Assembly (NCBI GenBank): GCA_026709085.1
Contig: JAPOTR010000066.1
Coordinates: forward strand, 1-36,701
From: Cyanobacteria bacterium MAG CAR3_bin_5
GTDB lineage: Bacteria; Cyanobacteriota; Cyanobacteriia; PCC-6307; Cyanobiaceae
Length of the DNA: 36,701 bases
Direction: 5' to 3'
A program made the translations under genes and the position numbers. Of the stretch, positions 15,741 through 23,775 are shown piece after piece. The notes below the pieces were generated by a model. It saw nothing but the letters and a program-made list of their open reading frames with translations, made no database searches and was not told the DNA's origin. Position 1 is the stretch's first letter, and every line of letters begins with the position of its first letter.

Positions 15741-18206
15741 TCAGCCGCGAGCTCCGCCGGAGAAGGTCACCAGAGCCCCCTTGTCGGTGTTGCCGCTGGA
15801 GCCGGTAATGGGACTGAGGGGAACCTCGGTCTCCCCATTGCGCTTGGGTTGGAAGGGGGCCATGGCGGACATGGGTCCAGGACGGGAGGGGTTACGCCGG
15901 CGGGACGAGGGGCCTTCCGTGCCCGTCACCCGTTCATTGCGGGACCAATCGTCTCCGGAAATCCGCACCCCCTGGGCCATGCCTTCACCCGTGACCCGGG
16001 ATGGGGCCGGTGGCGTGACCGGGGCCGGGCTGGTGGGGCCAGCGGCGCCGGCCCTGGCCGCCAGGGGCTGGAGTGGGTTCCGTGACGGCAGTGCCGTGTT
16101 GGGACCACGCTGGTCAAAGCGGAACTCTTCCGTGCCCGTCACCCGGCCCCCCGCCATCCCGAAAGGGCCGGTGATGCGGGTTCCCCCTCCCCGTTCATAG
16201 AGGGTACCCGTCACCCCTGTAACCTGCCGCCGTTTCTGCTCCGTGTGGGCCGCCCGAAACGGAGAGGTGATGGTAAAGCGGGTCCAGGGGGCGCCTTCCA
16301 GGGGCTGGGGCAGATCTGCCGGAACTCCGTCTCCCTGGCCACAGGCGCTCTGGAACTGGTCGGCCCCTACGTAGGGGGTGCCGCTGACGGGCTCGCAGGC
16401 CCCCCGTTCCGCCCCCGTCATCACGCCACCGATGCCCGGCTGCAGACCGGTCATGGGCTGACCGGGGGTGCCGGGACCTACGGGCGTGCGGGCCACAATG
16501 GCGTTCTGCTCGGGCTCGCTGCAGAAGTTGCCGGACTGCTCCAGGCCCGCATAGGGGGTGCCGGTGACAGCCTTGCAGGCGCCGGGCTCGTCACCCGTGA
16601 CCAGGGGAGAACGGCCCGTGCTGGCGCCGGACACGATCTGGCTGCGGTTGGTGGTGCTCAGCCCCACCTTGGCCGCCTCCGGGGCGGGGCGGCTCCCACA
16701 GAATGCGTCGTATTGCTGGCGACCCACGTAGTCGTCACCGGTAACGTTCTTGCAGGTCCCCGGTTCATCGCCGGTGACCTTGGCGGAACGGCCCACCTCG
16801 TTGCCGGTGACCGCTGATCCCCGCAGTGTGGAGAAGGTGCGCACCTTGGCGGGAGCCGGTCCACGGCCAATCTCCGGAGCGGGGTTCGTGTATTGGGAGC
16901 CGGTAAGCTGGTGGCCACTGCCGGGCTCGTCCCCGGTGACCTTGGCGGAACGCCCCACCATGACGCCGGACACCCGCTGCTCTGCCTGGGTGCGGGCCTG
17001 ACCCACCTTGGCGGGTTGGGGCTGGGTGGGGCTGCCGCACCAGGTTTCTCCATGGTTGCCGGAGAGGTACTGGGTGCCGGTGATGGATTTGCAGGCGCCC
17101 GGCTCGTCCCCCGTAACTTTCATCGAGCGGCCCACTTCCGTCCCGGTGACCGTGTTGCCATAGCCGGTGGGGGTAACCGCGACTTTGCGGGGGCGGGACG
17201 GAACCTGGCTTTGGCAATAGGCCTGGAACACGTCAGCCCCCATGTATTCCGTCCCGGTGATGGTGCGGCAGGTGCTGGCTTCGTTGCCGGTGGTCTTGAC
17301 GGAGCGGTCCGTGCGGGTGCCGGTCACGGTCTGCCCCGACGGGGTGGTGCTGGCGCCCACTTTCCAATGGGCATCATCGGCAGCCAGGCCAGGCTGGTCC
17401 TTGTCCTTGGGCCGATTCATGCCGCGGCGGGGACCGCAGGGGCGCTTGTTGTTGCCTTTCACGCACTGGCCGGCGGATCCGGAGCGAGCCTTCAGTTCCC
17501 GGACCCGTTGCGCCAACTCCCGGCCGGAGAGTTCCGGGTTGCCCTGACGGGCCACCGCGGCGCTGGAGGCGCTGGTGGGGGCATTGGCGGATTTGCCGTG
17601 CTTGGCCATGGCCAGCCGGCGGGCCAGCACCAGGGCACGGCTGGGGCTTGTGGCGGTCTTCGCCTTGGGCGTCTTGAGGCGGGCTTCAGCGGCGCTGCGG
17701 CGATCCGTTGCTGGGGCCGTCAGATGCAACGACAATGATCTACCCAGTGTTCCCGCTTCCTTCTTACGGCGTTTCTGGCAGTCACAGGCGTGGGTTCCAT
17801 CCTGACGGTCAGTGGCGGCCGGTTGGGGCGTGGTGCGGGAAGGACGACGCACCGCAGTGCGAATCCGGTTGTTGCCGGGGTCGTTGCGTTTGCCCTGCCT
17901 GGAGAGGGACCGGCGCCGGGCCAGGGCCAGGTCACGGGTGGGATTGGAGATTTTGCGGGTATTCAGGTTCCGGGCCGTGGGGGGGGCTGCCGGGGCAACG
18001 GCAGCAGGCTGGGAGATGACCGTGGGCCGGGGGCGGGGCGGTGCTGCAACAACAGTTCTGGCGCCGGCGCGGCCGCGCTTGGAGCTTTGGTCGTCGGAAA
18101 TATTCCGCTGGCGTGTTTTTGCGTAGCGCGAGGCGGCGGCCTTCCCTCCTGTGGAGAGGGCTTTGCGGCGCTCAAGTGCTGATTGACGGCTTGCCGTAGT
18201 AACCAT
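15741..18206 (-). CDS. csoS2: Carboxysome assembly scaffold CsoS2
   Basis: An 821-residue repetitive, mostly disordered scaffold. N-terminal RuBisCO-binding repeats appear as LERRKALSTGGKAAAS, LALARRRSLSRQGKR, LVLARRLAMAKHGKS and a fourth weaker copy (ELAQRVRELKARSG). About six middle repeats share a VTGxxxGRSxxVTGDEPGxC core ending in a (V/I)TGxxY segment with a cysteine; these contact the shell. A C-terminal part has further VTG/ITG motifs and ends in the conserved TFSGGARG anchor. The ATG at 18206 (MVTTASRQSALERR) is chosen because the first N-repeat follows directly; an upstream start at 18260 falls inside a hairpin. I did not confirm a programmed frameshift like that known in some proteobacterial CsoS2. 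Confidence 0.94.
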   Translation of the reverse strand: MVTTASRQSALERRKALSTGGKAAASRYAKTRQRNISDDQSSKRGRAGARTVVAAPPRPRPTVISQPAAVAPAAPPTARNLNTRKISNPTRDLALARRRSLSRQGKRNDPGNNRIRTAVRRPSRTTPQPAATDRQDGTHACDCQKRRKKEAGTLGRSLSLHLTAPATDRRSAAEARLKTPKAKTATSPSRALVLARRLAMAKHGKSANAPTSASSAAVARQGNPELSGRELAQRVRELKARSGSAGQCVKGNNKRPCGPRRGMNRPKDKDQPGLAADDAHWKVGASTTPSGQTVTGTRTDRSVKTTGNEASTCRTITGTEYMGADVFQAYCQSQVPSRPRKVAVTPTGYGNTVTGTEVGRSMKVTGDEPGACKSITGTQYLSGNHGETWCGSPTQPQPAKVGQARTQAEQRVSGVMVGRSAKVTGDEPGSGHQLTGSQYTNPAPEIGRGPAPAKVRTFSTLRGSAVTGNEVGRSAKVTGDEPGTCKNVTGDDYVGRQQYDAFCGSRPAPEAAKVGLSTTNRSQIVSGASTGRSPLVTGDEPGACKAVTGTPYAGLEQSGNFCSEPEQNAIVARTPVGPGTPGQPMTGLQPGIGGVMTGAERGACEPVSGTPYVGADQFQSACGQGDGVPADLPQPLEGAPWTRFTITSPFRAAHTEQKRRQVTGVTGTLYERGGGTRITGPFGMAGGRVTGTEEFRFDQRGPNTALPSRNPLQPLAARAGAAGPTSPAPVTPPAPSRVTGEGMAQGVRISGDDWSRNERVTGTEGPSSRRRNPSRPGPMSAMAPFQPKRNGETEVPLSPITGSSGNTDKGALVTFSGGARG

Positions 18207-18256
18207 GTCCGCCTCGGTGTGCTCGGTGTTGGTAGGGGGGATCAGGCAATGAAAGG

Positions 18257-18290
18257 TCACCGTGGGGCCGGATCGCCGGCCCCACGGTGA
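18257..18290 (-). terminator. Perfect 15-bp hairpin between cbbS and csoS2
   Basis: Bases 18257-18271 and 18276-18290 are perfectly complementary, with a 4-base loop (ATCG). The stem is very GC-rich and begins 6 bases after the cbbS stop. Downstream in the direction of transcription there is only a short T run (TTTCATTG). It is therefore better read as a partial terminator or an RNA-stabilising/processing element that lets RuBisCO mRNA exceed csoS2 mRNA. The pairing is seen directly; the role is inference. Confidence 0.7.
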
Positions 18291-18296
18291 ACAGGG

Positions 18297-18638
18297 TCAG
18301 GCGCGGCCTTCAAAGACCACGAAGGCTGTGCCCTGTGTCTGGGTGTAGGCGTCGTAGCCCGTCAGGCGAACGTGGTGATCGGGATAGGCGCGATGGCAGG
18401 CCTCAAGCTCTGCAACAATTGCACCCAGTTCAGCTTCGCCGAAGAAGGGGAGCTTCCAGAGAGACCAGTAGTTGCGCATGGAAGCGCTGGGTTGGACATG
18501 CTCAATGCAGGGTGTCCAACCCTGGGCGATGACGTAGGCGATCTGTTCGTAGATCTCCTCCTGGGTCATCGCCGGCAGGAAACCAAAGGTTTCCAGTGTG
18601 GCGACGGTTTGATAGTCGACCACCGAGCTGAAAGGCAT
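18297..18638 (-). CDS. cbbS: RuBisCO small subunit, form IA
   Basis: A 113-residue small subunit starting MPFSSVVDYQTVATLETFGF, with the conserved QIAYVIAQGWTPCIEH and YWSLWKLPFFG segments and the C-terminal AYTQTQGTAFVVF. The ATG at 18638 is chosen because upstream residues from a start at 18713 are unlike any small subunit. It lies 102 bases after cbbL and ends 6 bases before a strong hairpin. The protein completes the L8S8 enzyme packaged in the carboxysome. Confidence 0.96.
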   Translation of the reverse strand: MPFSSVVDYQTVATLETFGFLPAMTQEEIYEQIAYVIAQGWTPCIEHVQPSASMRNYWSLWKLPFFGEAELGAIVAELEACHRAYPDHHVRLTGYDAYTQTQGTAFVVFEGRA

Positions 18639-18740
18639 GGATCCGTTTGAGCGAGTGGTTGGGGTGATGGGGCGGCGGCTGGGGTATGAACCGCTTGCGG
18701 TCAGCCGCCACAAGGGGCAAAGGTCCCTTCAGGTCTGGAA

Positions 18741-20150
18741 TCAGAGGTCAAGCTTGTCGATGGTGTCGAACTCGAACTTGATTTCCTTCCAGGTGTCCAG
18801 GGCGATGGCCAGTTCAGGGCTGCTCTTGGCCGCCTCGGTGAGGATATCCCGGCTCTCCTTCTCAAGCTCGCGACCGGCGTTGCGGGCCTTGACGCAGGCT
18901 TCCAGGGCCACCCGGTTCGCGGCGGCGCCAGCGGCGGATCCCCAGGGATGACCGTGGGTGCCGCCACCGAACTGCAGCACCGAGTCGTCCCCGAAGATGG
19001 TGACGAGGGCGGGCATGTGCCAGACATGGATACCGCCGGAGGCCACGGCGAACACGCCGGGCATGGAGGCCCAGTCCTGATCAAAGAAGTTGCCCCGGGT
19101 GCGGTCCTCCGGCACGTAGGACTCCCGCAACTGATCAATGAAGCCCAGGGTGGTTTGACGGTCCCCTTCCAGCTTGCCCACCACGGTGCCCGTGTGCAGG
19201 TGGTCGCCACCGGAGAGACGCAGGCACTTGGCCAGCACACGGAAGTGGATCCCGTGCTTGGGATGGCGGTCGATCACCGCGTGCATGGCCCGGTGGATGT
19301 GCAGCAACATGCCGTTACGGCGGCACCACTTGGCCAGGCCGGTGTTGGCCGTAAAGCCGCCGGTGAGGTAGTCGTGCATGATGATGGGCATGCCCAACTG
19401 CTTGGCGTGCTCGGCCCGGGCATACATGTCTTCCGGGGTTGCCGCGGTGCAGTTGAGGTAGTGCCCCTTGCGTTCGCCGGTCTCCTGCTCCGCGGTTCTC
19501 ACCGCCTCGGCCACAAAGTCAAAGCGATCCTGCCACCGCTGGAACGGCTGGGAGTTGATGTTCTCGTCGTCCTTGGTGAAGTCCAGGCCGCCCCGGAGGC
19601 ACTCGTAGACCACCCGGCCATAGTTCTTGCCGGACAGACCCAGTTTGGGCTTGATGGTGCAGCCCAGCAGCGGCCGGCCGTACTTGTTCATGCGGTCCCG
19701 CTCCACGGCAATGCCGTTGGGGGGGCCCATGCAGGTCTTGATGAAAGCCAGGGGGAAACGGATGTCCTCCAGGCGCAGGTGGCGGAGGGCCTTGAAGCCG
19801 AACACGTTGCCCACCAGCGAGGTGAGCACGTTGGTGACGGAGCCCTCCTCGAACAGGTCGAGGGGATAGGCAACGAAGGCGTAGAAGGACTCGGGGTCCG
19901 CGGGCACGTCTTCGATGCGGTAGGCGCGGCCCTTGTAGAATTCCAGGTCCGTCAGAAGTTCGGACCAGACGGTGGACCAGGTGCCGGTGGAGGATTCAGC
20001 CGCCACCGCGGCGGCCACTTCTTCCCGGGGCACCCCTTCCTGACCTGTGCATTTGAAGCAGGCCAGAATATCGGTGTCGAGGGGGACGTAGTCGGGAGTC
20101 CAGTAGGTATCCCGGTACTCCTTCACACCAGCGTCATACTTTTTGCTCAT
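18741..20150 (-). CDS. cbbL: RuBisCO large subunit, form IA
   Basis: A 469-residue large subunit that carboxylates ribulose-1,5-bisphosphate in the Calvin cycle. [17 protein letters not shown] contains the lysine that is carbamylated and the Mg-binding acidic residues. The flexible loop 6 is visible as [15 protein letters not shown] with its catalytic lysine, and [11 protein letters not shown] carries active-site residues. The N-terminus [17 protein letters not shown] and the cso context mark it as form IA, the alpha-carboxysomal type. It starts 38 bases after csoS1A and leads into cbbS. Confidence 0.97.
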   Translation of the reverse strand: MSKKYDAGVKEYRDTYWTPDYVPLDTDILACFKCTGQEGVPREEVAAAVAAESSTGTWSTVWSELLTDLEFYKGRAYRIEDVPADPESFYAFVAYPLDLFEEGSVTNVLTSLVGNVFGFKALRHLRLEDIRFPLAFIKTCMGPPNGIAVERDRMNKYGRPLLGCTIKPKLGLSGKNYGRVVYECLRGGLDFTKDDENINSQPFQRWQDRFDFVAEAVRTAEQETGERKGHYLNCTAATPEDMYARAEHAKQLGMPIIMHDYLTGGFTANTGLAKWCRRNGMLLHIHRAMHAVIDRHPKHGIHFRVLAKCLRLSGGDHLHTGTVVGKLEGDRQTTLGFIDQLRESYVPEDRTRGNFFDQDWASMPGVFAVASGGIHVWHMPALVTIFGDDSVLQFGGGTHGHPWGSAAGAAANRVALEACVKARNAGRELEKESRDILTEAAKSSPELAIALDTWKEIKFEFDTIDKLDL

Positions 20151-20188
20151 GGGCTTGTGATGAAAGGGGACGTGAGGTGGGAGTTAGC

Positions 20189-20509
20189 TCAGTCCTTCAT
20201 GCCGGAACCGGAGGGTGTCGGTCCATTGCCGAGAACGGGTTCAACTTCACGATGAGGGCGGGCGATGATGTGGGCCGCAACCAGGCCATCACCGACCCGC
20301 TCACAGGCATCCGCACCGGCCCGCACAGCAGCGTTGACGGCGCCGGTCTCACCGCGGACCAGAACAGTCACGTAGCCGCCGCCAACAAATTCGCGACCGA
20401 TGAGGCGCACCTCTGCGGCCTTGGTCATGGCATCGGCTGCCTCAATGGCAGGGACGAGGCCGCGGGTTTCAATCATGCCTAGGGCGATGCCCATGGTTTC
20501 ATTGGCCAT
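20189..20509 (-). CDS. csoS1A: Major carboxysome shell protein CsoS1A
   Basis: A 106-residue single-BMC-domain protein forming the hexagonal facets of the alpha-carboxysome. The sequence GIALGMIETRGLVPAIEAAD, the strand YVTVLVRGETGAV and the C-terminal GDGLVAAHIIARPH are canonical. The pore-loop region lies around VRLIGREFVGGG. A weak Shine-Dalgarno (GGA about 8 bases upstream) precedes the ATG at 20509. It heads the tight block csoS1A-cbbL-cbbS-csoS2 and is separated from csoS1D by a 256-base leader/promoter region. Confidence 0.95.
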   Translation of the reverse strand: MANETMGIALGMIETRGLVPAIEAADAMTKAAEVRLIGREFVGGGYVTVLVRGETGAVNAAVRAGADACERVGDGLVAAHIIARPHREVEPVLGNGPTPSGSGMKD

Positions 20510-20765
20510 TGCCGAATTCCGTGGGGGGAATGTTCATTGCTGACTTTCTCTGCTGAAGTCTCCATCCGTCAAGGGATTTGCGGCCGTTTTGGCATCAGGA
20601 GTTCTTGACAAAGTGATTAGCATTACTTATAGGTCTCTCGGCAACTAAGAAGTTGTACTTAGCAAGATGGGGGAATCCACACAGGTTTCCGTGGCAACCG
20701 TCACCAAAGTCCATGTCTCTCCCCCAACGGGTCGCTCCGTGTGACGAGACTCTGATGGACTCTGA
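20510..20765. promoter_or_regulatory. Control region between csoS1D and the main cso operon, with two opposed promoter-like signals
   Basis: No gene is seen here. On the minus strand TTGCCG (20644-20639), a 17-base spacer and GCTAAT (20621-20616) form a modest sigma-70-type candidate that would give a csoS1A leader of about 100 bases. On the plus strand TTGACA (20605-20610), a 17-base spacer and TATAGG (20628-20633) form a stronger match that points into the 3' end of csoS1D, opposite to the operon. The region is less GC-rich than its surroundings. Both assignments are by eye. Confidence 0.45.
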
Positions 20766-21473
20766 TCAGCTTCTGCGGCTGCGGGCGTTGATGGCGGTAA
20801 TGGCCCGCATGGCCGCTATTGCCGCTTCTTCCACGTCCCCCTCCCGCCCCGCCATGGTGAGCCGGCCAAAGGCGCCCACAGCCTTCACGTCCACCAGGGT
20901 GATGTTGGAGGCTTTCTCCGCCTCGTTGGCGGCGTACAGCACATACCCCGCCGGTTCCGTCTCCAGGATGAACATGCTCATGCCCGCCTCGATCATGGAT
21001 CCACGGCGGTTCTGGCGGTTGATCAGCACTGCGTGGTCCGGGGTGATGGCGCGGATCACCTCGTACCAGGTGACGTCACAGTGGGTGCGATCCTCCACCC
21101 GGCTGCCAATGGCCCCCAGCACCGCGTCACCGGAGTGGAGCACGTTGCTTTGATCCAGGTGATAGAGAGCCAGGGAGCCAAAGGCCCGCTCTACCACCAT
21201 CTGCCCCAATCGCACGGTGCTGGCCTTCAGGGCAATATCCGTCATGCGATGCACCGCCAACCCTGGCGACACCTCCAACCAGAGGCAGGCGTCCCCGGGA
21301 ATGGGCAGAAATCCCCCGGACACCGTGCCTGCATAGGCCGCCAGTTGGGGCTGCAGGGAATCCAGAAACACGTAGCTGCGCAACTCGATCCGCTCGGCCG
21401 ACTGGGGGGTGAGTCCAGAAGGAATGCTGCCGCTCAGTCCCGTAATTCTTGGCTTTGGCCGCGAAGGCGCCAT
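20766..21473 (-). CDS. csoS1D: Tandem-BMC carboxysome shell protein CsoS1D
   Basis: A 235-residue protein with two fused BMC domains that forms pseudohexameric trimers, which can stack and have a gated large pore. The first domain contains [18 protein letters not shown] and [20 protein letters not shown]. The second contains [20 protein letters not shown], a run of family-specific residues ([24 protein letters not shown], here split over two helices) and [15 protein letters not shown]. The ATG at 21473 gives a short disordered N-terminus; a longer start at 21539 reads into a sequence that is repeated near 30.3 kb. It is expressed from upstream of the csoS1A leader. Fragmentary copies lie at 26736-26904 and 30268-30410. 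Confidence 0.92.
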   Translation of the reverse strand: MAPSRPKPRITGLSGSIPSGLTPQSAERIELRSYVFLDSLQPQLAAYAGTVSGGFLPIPGDACLWLEVSPGLAVHRMTDIALKASTVRLGQMVVERAFGSLALYHLDQSNVLHSGDAVLGAIGSRVEDRTHCDVTWYEVIRAITPDHAVLINRQNRRGSMIEAGMSMFILETEPAGYVLYAANEAEKASNITLVDVKAVGAFGRLTMAGREGDVEEAAIAAMRAITAINARSRRS

Positions 21474-21560
21474 GCTGTTGCCGGAAGGGTGGACCGGCCT
21501 GGACTCCAGGCCCCATTCCCCCACGGAACAGGCAAGCACAGGAGATGGACAAACACTAAC
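21474..21560 (-). repeat. csoS1D upstream segment, copy A of a dispersed repeat
   Basis: The segment from the csoS1D start into its upstream flank (core GTTGCCGGAAGGGTGGACCG) recurs with only a few mismatches over about 80 bases at 30317-30397. Similarity fades beyond the AACACTAACA / AGTACTAACA end. The repeat probably reflects duplication of the csoS1D locus rather than a mobile element, since no terminal inverted repeats or transposase are seen. Confidence 0.8.
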
Positions 21561-21641
21561 ATGGGTCCACTTGTGGCGGTGGGGGGAGAATTGGCTTGAC
21601 CAGATCGAAGCCCTTCAGCGGGCAGTCACCCTGTGGAAAAC

Positions 21642-22097
21642 TCAGTCAAGAGTCTTCCACACGAAGCGTGAGGATGCCGTGTACTTCCAGATGAAGTCCA
21701 CCACGATGCCCGCCACCAGCGCCCCAAGCCCCAGGCCCTGGCGGCTCGTGTTGGCGTAGGTGGCTGTGGAGACGAGGATATTGGCCATGAGGCCGGGAGA
21801 GCAGACCAGCAGGAACTTGATCAGGCCAAGGAACAACGCCCTGCCCCGCAAACGGCGGGAGCGGACGGTGAGGCGATTGTTGACCCAGTAGTTGGAACTG
21901 GCCCCTGCGGCAACGGCCACGCTCTGACTGTGGAGAAAGCTCCAGCCCCAAGCCCTGAGGATCAGAAAGAGGCTGGCGTGGACAACCGTCCCCGAGAGCC
22001 CCACCAGAGCGAAGCTGATGACGCGCCTGGGCGCCCTGCCACCTGTGATTCGCGCCAGGAGCGACACCAACTGATCCCAGAGGACAGCGTTCCCCAT
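21642..22097 (-). CDS. GtrA-family membrane protein
   Basis: A 151-residue protein with four predicted membrane helices (ISFALVGLSGTVVHASLFLI, then a helix after FLHSQSVAVAAGASSNYWVNN, then FLLVCSPGLMANILVS, then GALVAGIVVDFIWKYT) and the family's N-N-R and F-x-W endings (NYWVNNRLTV, SSRFVWKT). GtrA proteins are thought to flip or hand over lipid-linked sugars in surface-glycan synthesis. The ATG at 22097 overlaps the 3' end of the glycosyltransferase frame (22108), and the pair fits the usual GT2-GtrA unit. The partner glycosyltransferase is broken here. Confidence 0.85.
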   Translation of the reverse strand: MGNAVLWDQLVSLLARITGGRAPRRVISFALVGLSGTVVHASLFLILRAWGWSFLHSQSVAVAAGASSNYWVNNRLTVRSRRLRGRALFLGLIKFLLVCSPGLMANILVSTATYANTSRQGLGLGALVAGIVVDFIWKYTASSRFVWKTLD

Positions 22098-22107
22098 CCT
22101 TGGGTGT

Positions 22108-23072
22108 CTAATTCCCGGCCATGGCGTTGTGTGCAGGAAAGCCAAGCCGTTCCCGCACCAGATACAGAGGCCGCCCCTTCACTTCACGGTAGATGCGCCC
22201 CAGGTATTCGCCAAAGATCCCCAGCACCGTGAGTTGGACCCCACCGAGGAACATGACGCCAATGAGCAACAGCGCCCAGCCCCTCACCCATTCCTCCGTG
22301 AAGAGCCGCCCACCAGGGCGTAGATAATGCCCAGCAGGGACAGCCCAGAGGCTGTGAGGCCCACCCACGTGGCCACCCGCAGGGGCACGGTGGAAAAGGA
22401 GAAAATGCCGGAGACGGCAAGGGAGACCATCTTCTTCATGGTGTAGCCGGTCTCCCCGGCAAGGCGGGCCTGCCGGTCGTAGAGTACGGGCTCCTGTCGA
22501 AACCCGGTCCAGGCCACCATGCCTCGCACAAATCTATCTCTCTCCGGCATGGCCAGGAAGGCGTCCACCACCCGACGATCCATCAACCGGAAATCCCCCG
22601 TGTCCAGGGAGATAGCTGTATCGGAGAGCGCCGCCATGAGGCGATAAAAGAGCCCGGCGCTCCAGCGCTTGAACACGGATTCTCCATGGCGTTTGCGGCG
22701 CATCCCGTAGGCCACGTCAATCCCGTCGCGCCAGCGCTCCAGCATCCGGGGGATGATCTCGGGCGGATCCTGAAGGTCGGCATCCATGACCGCTACCCCA
22801 TGGCCGGCGGCATGTTCCAGGCCGGCGGTCACGGCGATTTGATGGCCGAAGTTCCTGGAGAGGGCCACAACCCGCACCCGGGGTTCAGCCGCCTGGAAAT
22901 CTTGCAACAGGGCAAAGGTGCCGTCCCGGCTGCCGTCATCCACGTAGAGGACTTCAAAGCGGCAGGAGGTTTCCCTGTCCATGACGTTCAGCAGCCGTTC
23001 ATGGGTCTTACGGATGACCGCTTCCTCGTTGAAGCAGGGAACGACGATGGAGCAGAGAGGAGAGGGATGCTT
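22108..23072 (-). pseudogene. DPM1-like family-2 glycosyltransferase, start removed by a poly-C phase and frameshifted near its 3' end
   Basis: The product resembles polyprenyl-phosphate glycosyltransferases. It has SIVVPCFNEEAV, VLYVDDGSRDGTFALLQD, LSRNFGHQIAVTAGLEHA, the metal-binding VMDADLQDPPE, TGDFRLMDRRVV, and two C-terminal membrane helices. Two lesions are visible. First, the domain begins after a C13 tract (23086-23074, minus sense) and no start codon is in frame across it; the first in-frame ATG is at 22982, inside the domain. Second, near 22310 the frame shifts between IIYALV and RLFTEEWVRGWALLLIGV, so helix 2 is in another frame. It may be a decayed gene or a phase-variable gene in an OFF state. 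Confidence 0.8.
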
Positions 23073-23073
23073 C

Positions 23074-23086
23074 GGGGGGGGGGGGG
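23074..23086. repeat. G13 homopolymer tract (C13 in the glycosyltransferase sense)
   Basis: Thirteen Gs on the plus strand lie just upstream of the conserved SIVVPCFNEE segment of the glycosyltransferase. With 13 bases no start codon is in frame. With 14 the GTG at 23089 would be in frame, and with 12 the TTG at 23091 would be. This is a contingency-locus-like arrangement, although homopolymers this long are also prone to assembly error. Confidence 0.85.
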
Positions 23087-23217
23087 CACAAGTGTGAAGG
23101 GAGGCCTTGACGGCAGGGCGACGGAGTCAGCTTAAGTCATTGGCAATGGACTGCTGTCCTGGGTTTCCCTCATCTACTTGGAAGACTTGTCCAGAGGCGC
23201 CCTGGCTTGTTGGCATC

Positions 23218-23775
23218 TCAACCGTCCCTGACCATCCCTTGAATGCTGTCAACGAAGACCTGAAAACTTTTGGATGTATTGGAGCCGAGCGACAATTTAG
23301 AACCAATTTCCCTTGATCCAGAAACTTTCTGGTAGGCGCCTTGGGTGATCTTTTTCAGTTCCTTGGCTGGCGAACCAATCCTATCCGGTATGCGATAGTT
23401 TCTCTTATTTTTGTACTGATTCGCTAAGCCAGTCATATTGAGACCATCCTCAACCGCAGTAAGATCACCAAAATACCAGCTTTCCAACTCGCGGCAGATA
23501 ATTCTGACAATCACGTGATCCTGCTTCGCCTCGGGACACTTCTCAATAAGTTCCGTTTTTAAGTTCCGGCAGTCCGAACTATCCTGATCGCACATGACGA
23601 CAAAAGTTGTCTCCGGTGGCCAGTGGCGCAGGCGGCGCGTCATCTGGCGCTTCAGATCCTGCTTGCCCTCAAAGACCACGTACTTTACCGCCACACCAGG
23701 GGGCAGCAGGCGTGGAAGCAGTCCCTTCAGCATCTCCTTTGCGGACTGCTCCTCCAGCAAAAACGCAAGAATCAT
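23218..23775 (-). CDS. DUF4276/TOPRIM-like protein, partner of the adjacent AAA ATPase (module 2)
   Basis: A 185-residue protein starting MILAFLLEEQSAKEML, where a glutamate follows the first beta strand. VVFEGKQDL and the acidic FVVMCDQDSSDC follow, consistent with a TOPRIM-like metal site. IICRELESWYFGDLTAVE matches the E-x-E-x-W-(F/L)-x-x-D segment typical of DUF4276. The ATG at 23775 overlaps the ATPase stop as ATGA, so the two are translated together. In known two-gene systems of this layout the small protein is the effector nuclease. The C-terminal third is lysine- and serine-rich. GC is lower than in surrounding genes, suggesting transfer. Function is inferred. Confidence 0.75.
   Translation of the reverse strand: MILAFLLEEQSAKEMLKGLLPRLLPPGVAVKYVVFEGKQDLKRQMTRRLRHWPPETTFVVMCDQDSSDCRNLKTELIEKCPEAKQDHVIVRIICRELESWYFGDLTAVEDGLNMTGLANQYKNKRNYRIPDRIGSPAKELKKITQGAYQKVSGSREIGSKLSLGSNTSKSFQVFVDSIQGMVRDG

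Noticed and set aside
14319-16085. 588-codon plus-strand open frame
   Set aside because: It is antisense to csoSCA and csoS2, both of which have strong family matches; long antisense frames are common at this GC content.
18948-20255. 435-codon plus-strand open frame opposite cbbL
   Set aside because: It is a shadow of the highly conserved RuBisCO large-subunit gene.
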